Below are positions 1 through 8,234 of a stretch of DNA of 52,453 bases, piece by piece. This DNA comes from an uncultured Clostridia bacterium (GTDB lineage Bacteria > Bacillota > Clostridia > TANB77 > CAG-508). The DNA is taken from contig CAKPLT010000013.1 in the NCBI GenBank assembly GCA_934167755.1, positions 1 to 52,453 on the forward strand, given 5' to 3'. How positions within the stretch are numbered: position 1 is the stretch's first letter; the number at the start of each line of letters is the position of its first letter. The position numbers and the translations under genes were made by a program. The notes below the pieces were generated by a model, which ran no database searches, had not been told where the DNA came from, and saw only the letters and a list, made by a program, of their open reading frames with translations.

Positions 1-1
1 T

Positions 2-610
2 ATAACATCAATAGAAAATATTAAGACTATAAGTGAAGTATTTCCACAAACAAATTTAAAACATAAAAATAAAATTTGTTTGTGGAAAGGTGATATAACA
101 ACATTAAAAATTGAAACGATAGTAAATGCAGCAAATTCTCAAGGATTAGGTTGTTTCCTTGCTTTACATAATTGCATCGATAATCAAGTTAATAGCAATG
201 ATGGGATTTCACTTAGGCTAGAATGTAATGAAATAATGAAACTAAAAAATTATCATTTAGAAACAGGTGAGGCTATTATTACAAATGGACACAATTTGCC
301 ATGCAAGTATATTATACATACTGTTGGACCGATCATCCATGACGGAGTAACAGAAAGGGAAGAAAAGCAACTAAAAAATTGTTATATTAATAGTCTAAAA
401 TTAGCAATTGAAAAAGGAATAAGAAATATAGCTTTTCCTTGTATATCAACTGGAGAATTTAGATTTCCAAAAGATAAAGCTTGTGAAATTGCAATTGATG
501 CAGTAGAACAATTCTTAGAACAATATTCTGAGAAAATTGATAAAGTTGTCTTTAATGTGTTTGAAGATGAAGATTACAAAAGATATGAGCAATACTTTAA
601 AAATTTTTAA
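2..610 (+). CDS. Zinc-type macrodomain protein (protein-ADP-ribose hydrolase family), 5' end outside window
   Basis: The frame is open from base 2, so the N-terminus lies before the window; the first ATG-like codon in view (TTG at 80) is internal. The visible part contains the macrodomain core GDITTLKIETIVNAANSQG, then GCFLALHNCIDN with the Cys/His/Cys arrangement of the zinc-dependent macrodomains found in SirTM operons, then HTVGP and CISTGEFRFP. Members of this family remove ADP-ribose from proteins modified by the neighbouring SirTM. Oddity: where family members read IDNxIHSAxG, this copy reads IDNQVNSNDG, so the conserved Ile-His of the substrate loop is missing and activity may be altered. 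Everything after base 158 appears to be supplied by the recombinase element, which would make the gene a host/element chimera. Family assignment is secure; activity is uncertain. Confidence 0.85.
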   Translation: MTSIENIKTISEVFPQTNLKHKNKICLWKGDITTLKIETIVNAANSQGLGCFLALHNCIDNQVNSNDGISLRLECNEIMKLKNYHLETGEAIITNGHNLPCKYIIHTVGPIIHDGVTEREEKQLKNCYINSLKLAIEKGIRNIAFPCISTGEFRFPKDKACEIAIDAVEQFLEQYSEKIDKVVFNVFEDEDYKRYEQYFKNF

Positions 611-679
611 AATAATTCCCCATTACTAAAATTTGTCGTGTTCTTAATAGGTAGATAATAAAAAAGGAGGATACTTATT

Positions 680-892
680 ATGGACATGAAAATTCAAAAT
701 GAAAACAGAACAGATTTAGAACTTATAATAGCATATGCACAAATGGCTGTTTTTACTTTGCAAAATAGTGGTACTGAAATAACAGCTAAATCACTAAAGT
801 CAGAGATAAAAATGTTTTATGAAAAGTTTGGGGACAAAGAAGTAAAAAGACTTGCAAACATAATAATGAAAGAGAAAAAGGAGAGAAAATGA
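680..892 (+). CDS. Small hypothetical protein (70 aa) of the recombinase element
   Basis: ATG at 680 follows a strong AAAAGGAGG around 663-671. The 70-residue product is charged and probably helical, with a Lys-rich C-terminus (MKEKKERK) and no membrane segment. I do not recognise a family. Its stop (890-892) lies next to the start of the following micro-ORF at 894, so the two are probably cotranslated. Position and size fit the accessory ORFs carried by small serine-recombinase elements of Clostridia, but no function can be assigned. Confidence 0.6.
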   Translation: MDMKIQNENRTDLELIIAYAQMAVFTLQNSGTEITAKSLKSEIKMFYEKFGDKEVKRLANIIMKEKKERK

Positions 893-893
893 T

Positions 894-1007
894 ATGATAA
901 GTTATATTATATTTTCTATGATCTCTTTCTTACTAGGAATGTTTGCAAAAGAGATTATAGATTTATTAGAAAAGAAAAAAGAATATAAAAAACAGACCTT
1001 TAAATAA
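894..1007 (+). CDS. 37-aa single-pass membrane micro-protein
   Basis: ATG at 894 begins one base after the preceding stop and encodes 37 residues: a hydrophobic stretch of roughly residues 3-18 (SYIIFSMISFLLGMFA) followed by a Glu/Lys-rich tail (EIIDLLEKKKEYKKQ). The ribosome binding site would be GGAGAGAAAA inside the end of the upstream gene, which indicates translational coupling. This looks like a tail-out membrane peptide. A hairpin terminator follows at 1016. Function unknown; the coding call rests on spacing, coupling and composition. Confidence 0.5.
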   Translation: MISYIIFSMISFLLGMFAKEIIDLLEKKKEYKKQTFK

Positions 1008-1015
1008 AAAGAATA

Positions 1016-1046
1016 AATAGAGTTTTCGCTCTATTAGTTCTTTTAT
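1016..1046 (+). terminator. Hairpin terminator after element micro-ORFs
   Basis: AATAGAG (1016-1022) pairs with CTCTATT (1029-1035) around the loop TTTTCG and is followed by AGTTCTTTTAT. It has a short stem and a moderate U-tract, so it is probably a weak terminator. Confidence 0.5.
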
Positions 1047-1103
1047 GTAAAAAAATTGTGATACAAAAGTAAACCAATAAATAACTAAAATGTAGGTATA
1101 TCA

Positions 1104-1514
1104 ATGGAAAGAAAAGAAAAAATATTAAAACTGTATTACAAAGAAGGTTTAAAGGTTGTTGAGATAGCAAGTAAATGTAAAATAAGCAAACAATATGTTT
1201 CAAAAATTATAAAGCAAGATGAAAGATATTTAAGTGAAAAGAAAAAAAGAAAAGAAAAGACACAACAAAAAAAGAAAGACTATACAAATAAAAAGATGAA
1301 AGAAATAAGACAAGAAAAAATGCAAATAGATGCATATATGAAACAACAACATTTACAAGCTACTAAAGAATTATCAGGAGGTCAAACAATAATTAGTAAT
1401 AGAGCGTTTAGAAAATGGAATGCATCAGCTTACAAATATAATGATAGAAAAAAATGCTATGAATATGATAAAAAGCTAATACGCACATATGCGACCCCTA
1501 GATATATAAAATAA
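1104..1514 (+). CDS. Sigma-70 region 4-like helix-turn-helix DNA-binding protein
   Basis: A 136-residue, very basic protein. Residues about 10-36 (LYYKEGLKVVEIASKCKISK...) form a helix-turn-helix of the sigma region-4/invertase type; a Lys/Glu-rich, probably helical linker follows, and the C-terminus is Tyr/Lys-rich (YATPRYIK). No good ribosome binding site precedes the ATG at 1104, so the start is uncertain. Lying in the recombinase element directly upstream of the integrase, it may be an element regulator or excision factor; this is inference from position only. Confidence 0.6.
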   Translation: MERKEKILKLYYKEGLKVVEIASKCKISKQYVSKIIKQDERYLSEKKKRKEKTQQKKKDYTNKKMKEIRQEKMQIDAYMKQQHLQATKELSGGQTIISNRAFRKWNASAYKYNDRKKCYEYDKKLIRTYATPRYIK

Positions 1515-1555
1515 AAACTTCTTTCAATACATAGTTTTATGGAAAGGATATGACA

Positions 1556-1720
1556 ATGCAACTAAAAGTTAATTATCCTGAAGAGAAAACTATGTTTGAA
1601 AATAATGTTGCAAAATTTAAAGCATTGTTAATACAAAAATATATAGATGATTTGAATGTATCTGATGACATAAAAAAGAAAATAAAAAAATTAGTATGTG
1701 AAGAGTTGCAAAAGACTTGA
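1556..1720 (+). CDS. 54-aa hypothetical protein upstream of the serine recombinase
   Basis: ATG at 1556 is about 8 nt after GGAAAGG (1541-1547); an in-frame ATG at 1550 is too close to that site. The product is acidic/basic and helical (KFKALLIQKYIDDLN, then DDIKKKIKKL) with no known motif. It ends 49 nt before the recombinase start and is likely in the same transcript. Such ORFs are common immediately upstream of large serine recombinases and may modulate recombination, but this is not demonstrable from sequence. Confidence 0.5.
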   Translation: MQLKVNYPEEKTMFENNVAKFKALLIQKYIDDLNVSDDIKKKIKKLVCEELQKT

Positions 1721-1769
1721 ATAACTTCTATATGAGAGTTAGAATAACCAACCAAAGGGAGGAGTTAGA

Positions 1770-3500
1770 ATGATAGTTATTGCAATTTATACAAGGAAAT
1801 CAAGAGCAACAGATACTGGAGAATCAATCGAAAATCAAATAAAAATATGTTTAGAATATATAGAAAAGAACTTTATTGGAGAAGATGTTAAAGTAATATA
1901 TTATGGTGATGGTGAAGGAAAATCAGGAGCAGACACAAGTAGAAAAGACTTTCAAAGATTAATAAATGATTCTAAGAAGAAAATTTATAATGTATTAATG
2001 TGTTATAGACTAGACAGAGTCGCAAGAAGTGTAGCAGATTTTTCAGACTTGATTGAGGGATTAAGAGAACACAATATAAGCTTTATATCTGTAAAAGAAC
2101 AATTTGACACATCAACACCGATGGGAAGAGCTATGATGTATATAGCAAGTGTATTTGCACAACTTGAAAGAGAAATTGCAGCAGAAAGAGTAAAAGACAA
2201 TTTGATAGAATTGGCAAAATCGGGAAGATGGTTAGGTGGAGTAACACCAGTAGGATATAATGCAAAACAATATGAAACATTATCTATAAAGCAGATCAAT
2301 GCTGATAATGAAGTCGAAAGAAAAAGAAAAAAGGCGTTTACATTAGAAAAAGAGCAAGAAGAAATTGAACAAATGAATTTGATATTTTCTAAAATGCTAG
2401 AATTAAAATCTTTAACGGCAGTTGAGGCATTTTTAGTAAATCATGATATAAAGACTAGAACAGGAACTTATTATCGAACACATACTTTAAAAAGCATATA
2501 TTCAAATATTGTATATGCTAAAAATGATCAAGATATGTATGATTATCTTACAGATAAAAATATAACAATTTATCCTGAAAATGCAAAATTTGATGGAAAT
2601 GCAGGAATTATTGCTTATGGAAAAACAAAACAAGAAAAAAATAAACCAACACAACGAAAAAGTATTGATGATTGGATTGTTTCAGTTGGAAAGCATCCTG
2701 GTTATTTATCAGGAAAAGAATGGATTGAAATTCAAAATATAATGAAAAGAAATGAAAATAAAAGGTATAGAATGCCAAGAAGAAATGAAGCATTATTAAC
2801 TAGTACATTAGTATGTAAGAAATGTGGTCATTTTATGAGACCTAAATTGGTAAGTGGAAGAAAAGAAACTAATGGCAAACCTAGATTTTTCTATCTTTGT
2901 GAACTAAAAGATATTAGCAAAAAGCAAAAATGCGATGTAAAAAATGTTGATGGAAATAAATTAGATGAGTTGCTAGAACAAGAAATAAAAAAATGGTCAG
3001 CTCCTAATTCTAAAGTAGTTGAAGAATTGAAAAAGATAGCAAGTCAGCCAAAAAAAGAAACAGAAGAAAATTTAGAGATAAAAAGACTGAAAAAACTTTA
3101 TGAAAAAAATGATAAAAGCATTACTAATTTAGTTGATAAGATAAAATATATAGATATCGAATTAATGGAGGATATTAGTAATGAAATAAAAAGATTAAAA
3201 AAAGAAAATATAAAAATACAAGAAAATATTAATAATCTAATTTTGAAAAACAAAAATGATACAACCAATATGGATATACAAGATAGTGAAGTTGCTAAAT
3301 TAGTATTAGATGTTATAAAAAATTATTTTGAGTCATTTGGAAAAATGGATTTATTAACTAAAAGAGAATTGCTAAAAATATTTATAGAATCTGCAACATG
3401 GGATGATGAAAGTGAGATTGTTGAAGTTAACTTACTAAATACAGAATGTGATTATTTTTTTTTAGACACCTTGTTTCCAACAGGTACACATAGACAATAG
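1770..3500 (+). CDS. Large serine recombinase (integrase) of the macrodomain-gene element
   Basis: 576 residues; the ATG follows AAAGGGAGGAG (1754-1763). It shows the order of a large serine integrase: an N-terminal resolvase domain with catalytic Ser11 in IYTRKSRAT and the RLDRVARS arginine motif, a recombinase domain (GRWLGGVTPVGY), a zinc ribbon near residues 349-387 (CKKCG ... LCEL ... KCDV), and a coiled-coil arm rich in Lys/Glu. It should integrate and excise the surrounding element by site-specific recombination. Its last residues (LFPTGTHRQ) are read through the TTGTTTCC core into flanking host DNA, so its C-terminus differs between integrated and circular forms. Size and domains are typical and it appears intact. 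Confidence 0.93.
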   Translation: MIVIAIYTRKSRATDTGESIENQIKICLEYIEKNFIGEDVKVIYYGDGEGKSGADTSRKDFQRLINDSKKKIYNVLMCYRLDRVARSVADFSDLIEGLREHNISFISVKEQFDTSTPMGRAMMYIASVFAQLEREIAAERVKDNLIELAKSGRWLGGVTPVGYNAKQYETLSIKQINADNEVERKRKKAFTLEKEQEEIEQMNLIFSKMLELKSLTAVEAFLVNHDIKTRTGTYYRTHTLKSIYSNIVYAKNDQDMYDYLTDKNITIYPENAKFDGNAGIIAYGKTKQEKNKPTQRKSIDDWIVSVGKHPGYLSGKEWIEIQNIMKRNENKRYRMPRRNEALLTSTLVCKKCGHFMRPKLVSGRKETNGKPRFFYLCELKDISKKQKCDVKNVDGNKLDELLEQEIKKWSAPNSKVVEELKKIASQPKKETEENLEIKRLKKLYEKNDKSITNLVDKIKYIDIELMEDISNEIKRLKKENIKIQENINNLILKNKNDTTNMDIQDSEVAKLVLDVIKNYFESFGKMDLLTKRELLKIFIESATWDDESEIVEVNLLNTECDYFFLDTLFPTGTHRQ

Positions 3501-3933
3501 CATTCATTCTGCAAGTGGAGCACAGTTAAGATTAGAATGCAATAAAATTATGCAAGAGATAGAAATAGTGCAAACAGGAAAAGCATTTATAACAAAAGGC
3601 TATAATTTGCCATCAAAATATGTAATTCATACAGTAGGACCGATTATATATGAAAATGTAACAGAAAAAGAAATATTAGAATTGAAAAATTGTTATATAA
3701 ATTCACTAGAACTTGCAAAAGAAAACAATATAAAAACAATAGCATTCCCTTGTATATCTACTGGAGAATTTAGATTTCCAAAAGAACTAGCATCAAAAAT
3801 TGCAATAGAAACAATAAAAGAATATTTAGATACAAACGAAGAATATTTTGAAAAAATAATATTTAATGTTTTTTTAGATGTAGATTATAAAATATATTTA
3901 AAGAATTTGGGAGAAATTTATGGAAGAATATAG
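3471..3933 (+). pseudogene. Displaced original 3' half of the macrodomain gene
   Basis: The frame is open from 3466 to the stop at 3931-3933 and encodes CFQQVHIDNSIHSASG, HTVGPII and CISTGEFRFP, the C-terminal two-thirds of the macrodomain; the NAAN-containing N-terminal part is absent. By eye it is about 60% identical to the corresponding part of the copy ending at 610. The only internal ATG (3550) has no ribosome binding site, so it is probably untranslated or truncated. Its stop overlaps the SirTM start by 14 nt, the arrangement expected of an original macrodomain-SirTM operon. It keeps the IHSASG loop that the copy at 2-610 lacks, but has no second Cys of the zinc motif. Confidence 0.8.
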
Positions 3934-4762
3934 TTCAAGAATTTTACAAGCAAAACAAGCAATAAAACAAGCAGATTATATTATAATTGGTGCAGGAAGT
4001 GGTCTTTCAACAGCAGCAGGTTTGCTATATAGTGGAGAAAAGTTTGAAAAAGATTTTAGAGAATTTATAGAAAAATATCATTTTGATAATTTGTATTCAG
4101 CATCATTTTATGAATTTAAGACACAAGAAGAAAAGTGGGCATTTTTTGCAAAAATGATAAAATTAAATAGATATAATGAAAAGCCACTAAAATTATATCA
4201 AGAATTATATGAAATTGTTAAAAATAAAGAATATTTTGTTTTATCAACAAATGTAGATGGACAATTTTACAATAGTGGATTTGATAAAGATAAAATATTT
4301 GAAGTACAGGGAGATTACAGTTATTTACAATGTGAAAATGCTTGTCATAACAAATTATATAATAATAAAGAATTAGTAGAAAAGTGGCTACGAAATACAA
4401 AAAACTGCAAAATACCATCAGATTTAGTAATGAAATGTCCAGTATGTGGTGGTAATATGGATATGAATTTAAGAAAAGATGCAAACTTTGTTCAAGATGA
4501 AAATTGGTATAGACAATCTGAAAAATACGAAGATTTTTTATCTAGAAGCAAAGGCAAAAATGTGGTATTATTAGAAATAGGAGTTGGATTTAATACACCT
4601 GGAATTATAAGATTTCCATTTGAACGAATGACAGCAATAAGTGAAAAAACAACACTTATAAGAATAAACAAAGATTATCCAAATCCAATGTTAGAAATAA
4701 AAAATAAAACAATTTCTTTTGATGAAGATACAAATAAAATAATAGAAGATTTAAAGGAGTAA
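3920..4762 (+). CDS. SirTM (class M sirtuin) protein ADP-ribosyltransferase
   Basis: A 280-residue Rossmann-fold sirtuin: GAGSGLSTAAG near residues 24-34, TNVDGQF at 110-116, and zinc Cys pairs C138/C142 and C173/C176. The position usually held by the catalytic His reads EVQGDY, so Gln130 replaces His and pairs with Asn111; this is the signature reported for class M sirtuins, which ADP-ribosylate lipoylated GcvH-L rather than deacetylate. The start follows GGGAG with 7-nt spacing and overlaps the remnant macrodomain frame. GcvH-L and LplA2, the usual substrate and lipoyl ligase, are not in view and may lie upstream. The gene now sits behind the recombinase element, so its transcription may depend on element read-through. 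Confidence 0.9.
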   Translation: MEEYSSRILQAKQAIKQADYIIIGAGSGLSTAAGLLYSGEKFEKDFREFIEKYHFDNLYSASFYEFKTQEEKWAFFAKMIKLNRYNEKPLKLYQELYEIVKNKEYFVLSTNVDGQFYNSGFDKDKIFEVQGDYSYLQCENACHNKLYNNKELVEKWLRNTKNCKIPSDLVMKCPVCGGNMDMNLRKDANFVQDENWYRQSEKYEDFLSRSKGKNVVLLEIGVGFNTPGIIRFPFERMTAISEKTTLIRINKDYPNPMLEIKNKTISFDEDTNKIIEDLKE

Positions 4763-4768
4763 ATATAA

Positions 4769-5704
4769 ATGATAATAAATACAGGATGCAGAACAGATAT
4801 ACCAGCATTTTATTCAAAATGGTTAATGAATAGAATAAGAGAAGAATATGTATTAGTAAGAAATCCATATTATCCATCACAAGTAACTAAATATAATTTA
4901 TCGCCAAATGTAGTAGATTGTTTAGCATTTTGTACTAAAAATCCAGAGCCTATGCTAAAATATTTAGATGAACTTGATATTTACAGACAATATTGGTTTG
5001 TAACAATTACACCTTACGGAAAAGATATTGAGCCTGTTGTACCAGATAAAGAAAAAGTAATGGAAAGCTTTAAGAAATTATCAAATCATATAGGTGTAGA
5101 TTCTATTGGGTGGAGATATGATCCGATTTTCATAAATAATGATTTTGATGTAGAAAAGCACATAGAATGTTTTGAAAAAATGGCTAAAGAATTAAAAGGA
5201 TATACTCATAATTGTATTATTAGCTTTTTGGATTTATATGAAAAAGTAAAAAGAAATGCTCCAGATTTAAGACCACCAACAAAAGAGGAACAAATTTGTA
5301 TTGCTAAAGCTTTTGCTAGAATAGGAAAAGAAAATGATATAGTAATTCATGCTTGTTGCGAAAAGAACTTTTTATCAGAATATGGATTAAAGTGTAATGG
5401 TTGTATGAGTCAAGAAATTATTGAAAAATCAATAAATTGCAAGTTAGAGCCACCTAAAAGAAAGAATTTAAGACAAGAATGTAATTGCCTTATGGGAAAT
5501 GATATTGGTAGCTATAATACTTGTGGACATTTGTGTAAATATTGTTATGCTAATGCAAATAAAGGTTTAGTTATTGAAAATATGAAAAAACATAATGAAA
5601 ATTCTCCATTTTTAATTGGAAATAGTGAAGTTGGAGATAAGATAACAGAGGCTAAACAGAAAAGTTGGATTGTTAGTGAAAATAAGCAGATTAGTTTTAT
5701 TTAA
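4769..5704 (+). CDS. DUF1848 family protein with C-terminal cysteine cluster
   Basis: 311 residues beginning NTGCRTDIPAFYSKW, the DUF1848 N-terminal signature, with SIGWRYDPIF in the middle and a C-terminal cluster near residues 237-262 (ECNCLMG ... NTCGHLCKYCYAN) that could bind an Fe-S cluster or metal. The family has a TIM-barrel/radical-SAM-like look but no established reaction that I can name. The start lies 6 nt after the SirTM stop, with its ribosome binding site AAGGAG inside the end of SirTM, so the two are cotranslated. The tight coupling suggests a role linked to the SirTM ADP-ribosylation pathway; that is inference. Confidence 0.85.
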   Translation: MIINTGCRTDIPAFYSKWLMNRIREEYVLVRNPYYPSQVTKYNLSPNVVDCLAFCTKNPEPMLKYLDELDIYRQYWFVTITPYGKDIEPVVPDKEKVMESFKKLSNHIGVDSIGWRYDPIFINNDFDVEKHIECFEKMAKELKGYTHNCIISFLDLYEKVKRNAPDLRPPTKEEQICIAKAFARIGKENDIVIHACCEKNFLSEYGLKCNGCMSQEIIEKSINCKLEPPKRKNLRQECNCLMGNDIGSYNTCGHLCKYCYANANKGLVIENMKKHNENSPFLIGNSEVGDKITEAKQKSWIVSENKQISFI

Positions 5705-6115
5705 GAGAACAACAAATTACAATTATTATTGCTAAAACTAAATTTTAAAATGTGAATTTTGTAATTCGCTCTAAATTTTAAAATAAAAAATTTTTGTAAG
5801 AATATTACACAAAAACAAAATATTTCATTACTTTCTATGAAATTATGTATAAGCTAAAAATGTCCAAATTTTTGAGTAAAATAAACTTCTAAATTGGATA
5901 TTTTTTATAATTAGAAAAACCAGTAATACCAATGCTTTTAAACAAAACAGATAACATATTTTACTAACTAGGGTAGGTGTGTGATAGTGAAAACTATCGC
6001 ATAGCTACCCTTAAACTATTTATAAGCAAATGTGGACATATTAAAAAAATTTAAAATAAGAGAGAATTTTTATAAGAAAACAGATGTATATATAGTATAG
6101 GGAGAGTGAATTAAT
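5705..6115. other. 411-nt noncoding stretch with a long hairpin
   Basis: No convincing ORF. It contains a 14-nt direct repeat CTAAATTTTAAAAT (5738-5751 and 5771-5784) and the long hairpin at 5971-6010. The left boundary of the second recombinase element should fall here, but I could not find a direct repeat matching its right side. Confidence 0.5.
5971..6010 (+). other. 18-bp hairpin capped by a GAAA tetraloop
   Basis: GGGTAG (5971-5976) pairs with CTACCC (6005-6010) and GATAGT (5983-5988) with ACTATC (5993-5998). The bases between pair with wobbles and one mismatch, closing on a GAAA loop. No U-tract follows, so it is not a simple terminator. It may be a recombinase subterminal site, or a structured RNA ahead of the micro-ORF at 6116. 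Confidence 0.5.
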
Positions 6116-6229
6116 ATGAGTGAAACTTTCAAAATTAATATATACTTCGACGAAAAAGGTGAAGAGTTAGAAGAATTAATAAAACACTTAATAATTAATA
6201 TCTTAAAAAAAGATATTTTTGAGCGTTAA
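6116..6229 (+). CDS. 37-aa micro-protein preceding a serine recombinase
   Basis: ATG at 6116 follows AGGGAGAG (6099-6106). The 37-residue product (starting MSETFKINIYFDEKGEEL) ends in a hydrophobic/Lys helix, HLIINILKKDIFER. Short proteins of this kind commonly precede TnpX-type recombinases in clostridial mobile elements, which supports a real gene. Function unknown. Confidence 0.55.
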   Translation: MSETFKINIYFDEKGEELEELIKHLIINILKKDIFER

Positions 6230-6301
6230 AATTTTGTCTTAAATAAGATATAATAAAATTTAAATTCAAATTGTTTTTATCAAGCATAGAAAGGAGGAAA
6301 A

Positions 6302-7849
6302 ATGCTTGAACAAATAGAAAAAACAATATACAAGGTAGCAATTTATATAAGGCTATCAAAAGAAGATGCAGATAGAGGATATGATGAAAGTGAAAGTATA
6401 AAAAATCAAAGAACATTACTAACAGAATATGTGCAAAAATTAGGATGGAAGTACAAATTAATAGATACATATATAGATCAAGGCTTTACTGGAACAAATT
6501 TTAATAGACCAGACTTTCAAAGAATGATAAAAGATATAGAAAATGGAAAAATTAATATGGTTGTAACAAAAGATTTATCCCGTTTAGGCCGTGATTATAT
6601 AGAAACTGGCGAATATATAGAAAAATGGTTTCCAGAAAATAATGTAAGATATGTTTCAGTAACAGATGGAATAGATACTTTTGAAGCATCAAATTGCAAC
6701 AATGATATTGCACCATTTAAATCAATATTAAATGATATGTATTCAAAAGACTTATCAAAAAAAATTAGGACAGCTTTACATACTATGCAGAAACAGGGAA
6801 AATGGGTAGGTGGAAAAACACCACTTGGATACATAAAAGATTCAACTGACAAAAATAAGTTAATAATTTATGAACCAGAGGCAAAAATTGTAAGGACTAT
6901 TTTTAATATGGCATCTAATGGGAACCAAGTTGGGGCAATAAGAGATTACTTAAACAATAGCAATATTCCAACAGCAAATAAATCAAGATATAATAAAGAG
7001 ACTTTTTGGGAAAATAAAACAGTAAAAAACATATTGAAAAATAAGGCTTATATAGGCATAACAGTGCAAAATAAAAGAAACAGAATAAGTTACAAAAATA
7101 GAAAAATTAGACAAAATCCAGAAGAAAACTGGATAAAAGTAGAAAATACGCATGAACCAATAATAGACAAAAAAGTATTTGATGCAGTGCAAAAAATGGT
7201 AATAGTTCAAAACTACAATAGAAATGAAAAGAGAAATATGTTTTTATTAGATGGGTTACTTTTTTGTTATGAATGCAAACATAAAATAGGGGTAAGAGGA
7301 AAAAAGAATGGTAATTATTATATGGTATGTAATAATTATCGCAGAAATTCAAAATTAAAACTTTGTACATCACATGGTTTTAGCTATTCTAATTTAGAAG
7401 AAACTGTAATTGATTATATTAAAAATCTTTTTCAAAAAATAAATAGTGAAAAAATAGAATTAGAAGTAAAAAAAGGAATGACAAAATATGATTATGTAAA
7501 AATACTTCAAAAACTGGAAAACGAAATAAAATTGATAAATAACAATATTGACCAAATGTATGTAGATAAATTGAATAATAAAATAAGTGAAGAAATGTAT
7601 GAAAGATTATTGGAAAAATTTAGAGATGAAATAAGACAAAAAGAAGACGAATACATAGAAATAAAACAGCAAAAAGAAAAAGTCAAACAAGATGATACAG
7701 AAAAAATAAAAAATATTGTACAGAATTTTCTAAGTCTGAATGAACCAACATCAGAAATTATGAAAGTAATTATTAATAGAATAGAGATACATCAAGATAA
7801 ACAGGTAGATTTATATTTCAATTTTAAACAATTAAATAACTTAAAATAA
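6302..7849 (+). CDS. TnpX-like large serine recombinase
   Basis: 515 residues from an ATG preceded by AAAGGAGG (6290-6297). Resolvase domain with Ser19 in YIRLSKEDAD and the arginine motif KDLSRLGRDYIETG, a recombinase domain with GKWVGGKTPLGY, zinc-ribbon cysteines near residue 321 (FCYECKHK) and later (MVCNNY ... LCTSHG), and a C-terminal coiled coil. This N-terminal pattern is that of the TnpX/Tn4451 and conjugative-transposon recombinases, distinct from the enzyme at 1770. No transfer or resistance genes are present. Directly downstream lies a fragment of an ABC ATPase gene, so insertion into that gene is likely. Appears intact. Confidence 0.92.
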   Translation: MLEQIEKTIYKVAIYIRLSKEDADRGYDESESIKNQRTLLTEYVQKLGWKYKLIDTYIDQGFTGTNFNRPDFQRMIKDIENGKINMVVTKDLSRLGRDYIETGEYIEKWFPENNVRYVSVTDGIDTFEASNCNNDIAPFKSILNDMYSKDLSKKIRTALHTMQKQGKWVGGKTPLGYIKDSTDKNKLIIYEPEAKIVRTIFNMASNGNQVGAIRDYLNNSNIPTANKSRYNKETFWENKTVKNILKNKAYIGITVQNKRNRISYKNRKIRQNPEENWIKVENTHEPIIDKKVFDAVQKMVIVQNYNRNEKRNMFLLDGLLFCYECKHKIGVRGKKNGNYYMVCNNYRRNSKLKLCTSHGFSYSNLEETVIDYIKNLFQKINSEKIELEVKKGMTKYDYVKILQKLENEIKLINNNIDQMYVDKLNNKISEEMYERLLEKFRDEIRQKEDEYIEIKQQKEKVKQDDTEKIKNIVQNFLSLNEPTSEIMKVIINRIEIHQDKQVDLYFNFKQLNNLK

Positions 7850-7924
7850 AAATATAAGGCTAATTTAATATTAAATATTAGATTAGCCAAAAATAAAGAT
7901 TGAAGCTGCCTACTTTGATGTCAA

Positions 7925-8107
7925 CCAGAAGCAATAAGTATGTCAGACAGAGTAATAGTATTATCAGAAAGACCTGCGACAGTAAAAAGTATACACAATA
8001 TAGATTTTGAAATGGAAAACAGAACTCCATTAAATTGTAGAGAAAATCCTAAGTTTAGTCAATATTTTAATTTAATGTGGAAAGAATTAGGAGAAAAGAG
8101 TATATAA
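7925..8107 (+). pseudogene. C-terminal fragment of a NitT/TauT-type ABC transporter ATPase
   Basis: The frame ending at 8107 reads PEAISMSDRVIVLSERPATVK..., then HNIDFEME... to WKELGEKSI. This is the segment after the switch His of ABC ATPases from nitrate/sulfonate/thiamine-precursor importers (normally HDxxEAISMSDRVIVLS). Walker A, the signature motif and Walker B are all missing, so the piece is non-functional. A permease and binding protein of the matching family lie at 11295-13185, suggesting one former operon. The loss is plausibly due to the recombinase element just upstream. Confidence 0.75.
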
Positions 8108-8234
8108 AAAATTTATACAAATAATAATTTACATAATTTATTATACAATATAAATGTAGATAGCAGATGATAAATATATCATCTTCTATAAAAAAGCAAG
8201 TAAATAGTTTAACCTCTTTTAATAATTTTATAAG

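Larger units (their letters stand above)
151..3478 (+). mobile_element. Serine-recombinase integrative element inside the macrodomain gene
   Basis: The 8-bp direct repeat TTGTTTCC lies at 151-158 in the macrodomain gene and at 3471-3478 at the 3' end of the recombinase gene. Joining the sequence left of the first copy to that right of the second restores one open frame, ...NSQGLGCF + QQVHIDNSIHSASG..., as expected for an attB site. Between the copies lie a divergent macrodomain 3' half, four small ORFs and a large serine recombinase, with no recognisable cargo. In a circular form the recombinase frame would end DTLFPCFT instead of DTLFPTGTHRQ. The boundaries are inferred from the repeat and frame restoration; the crossover dinucleotide is not determined. 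Confidence 0.68.
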
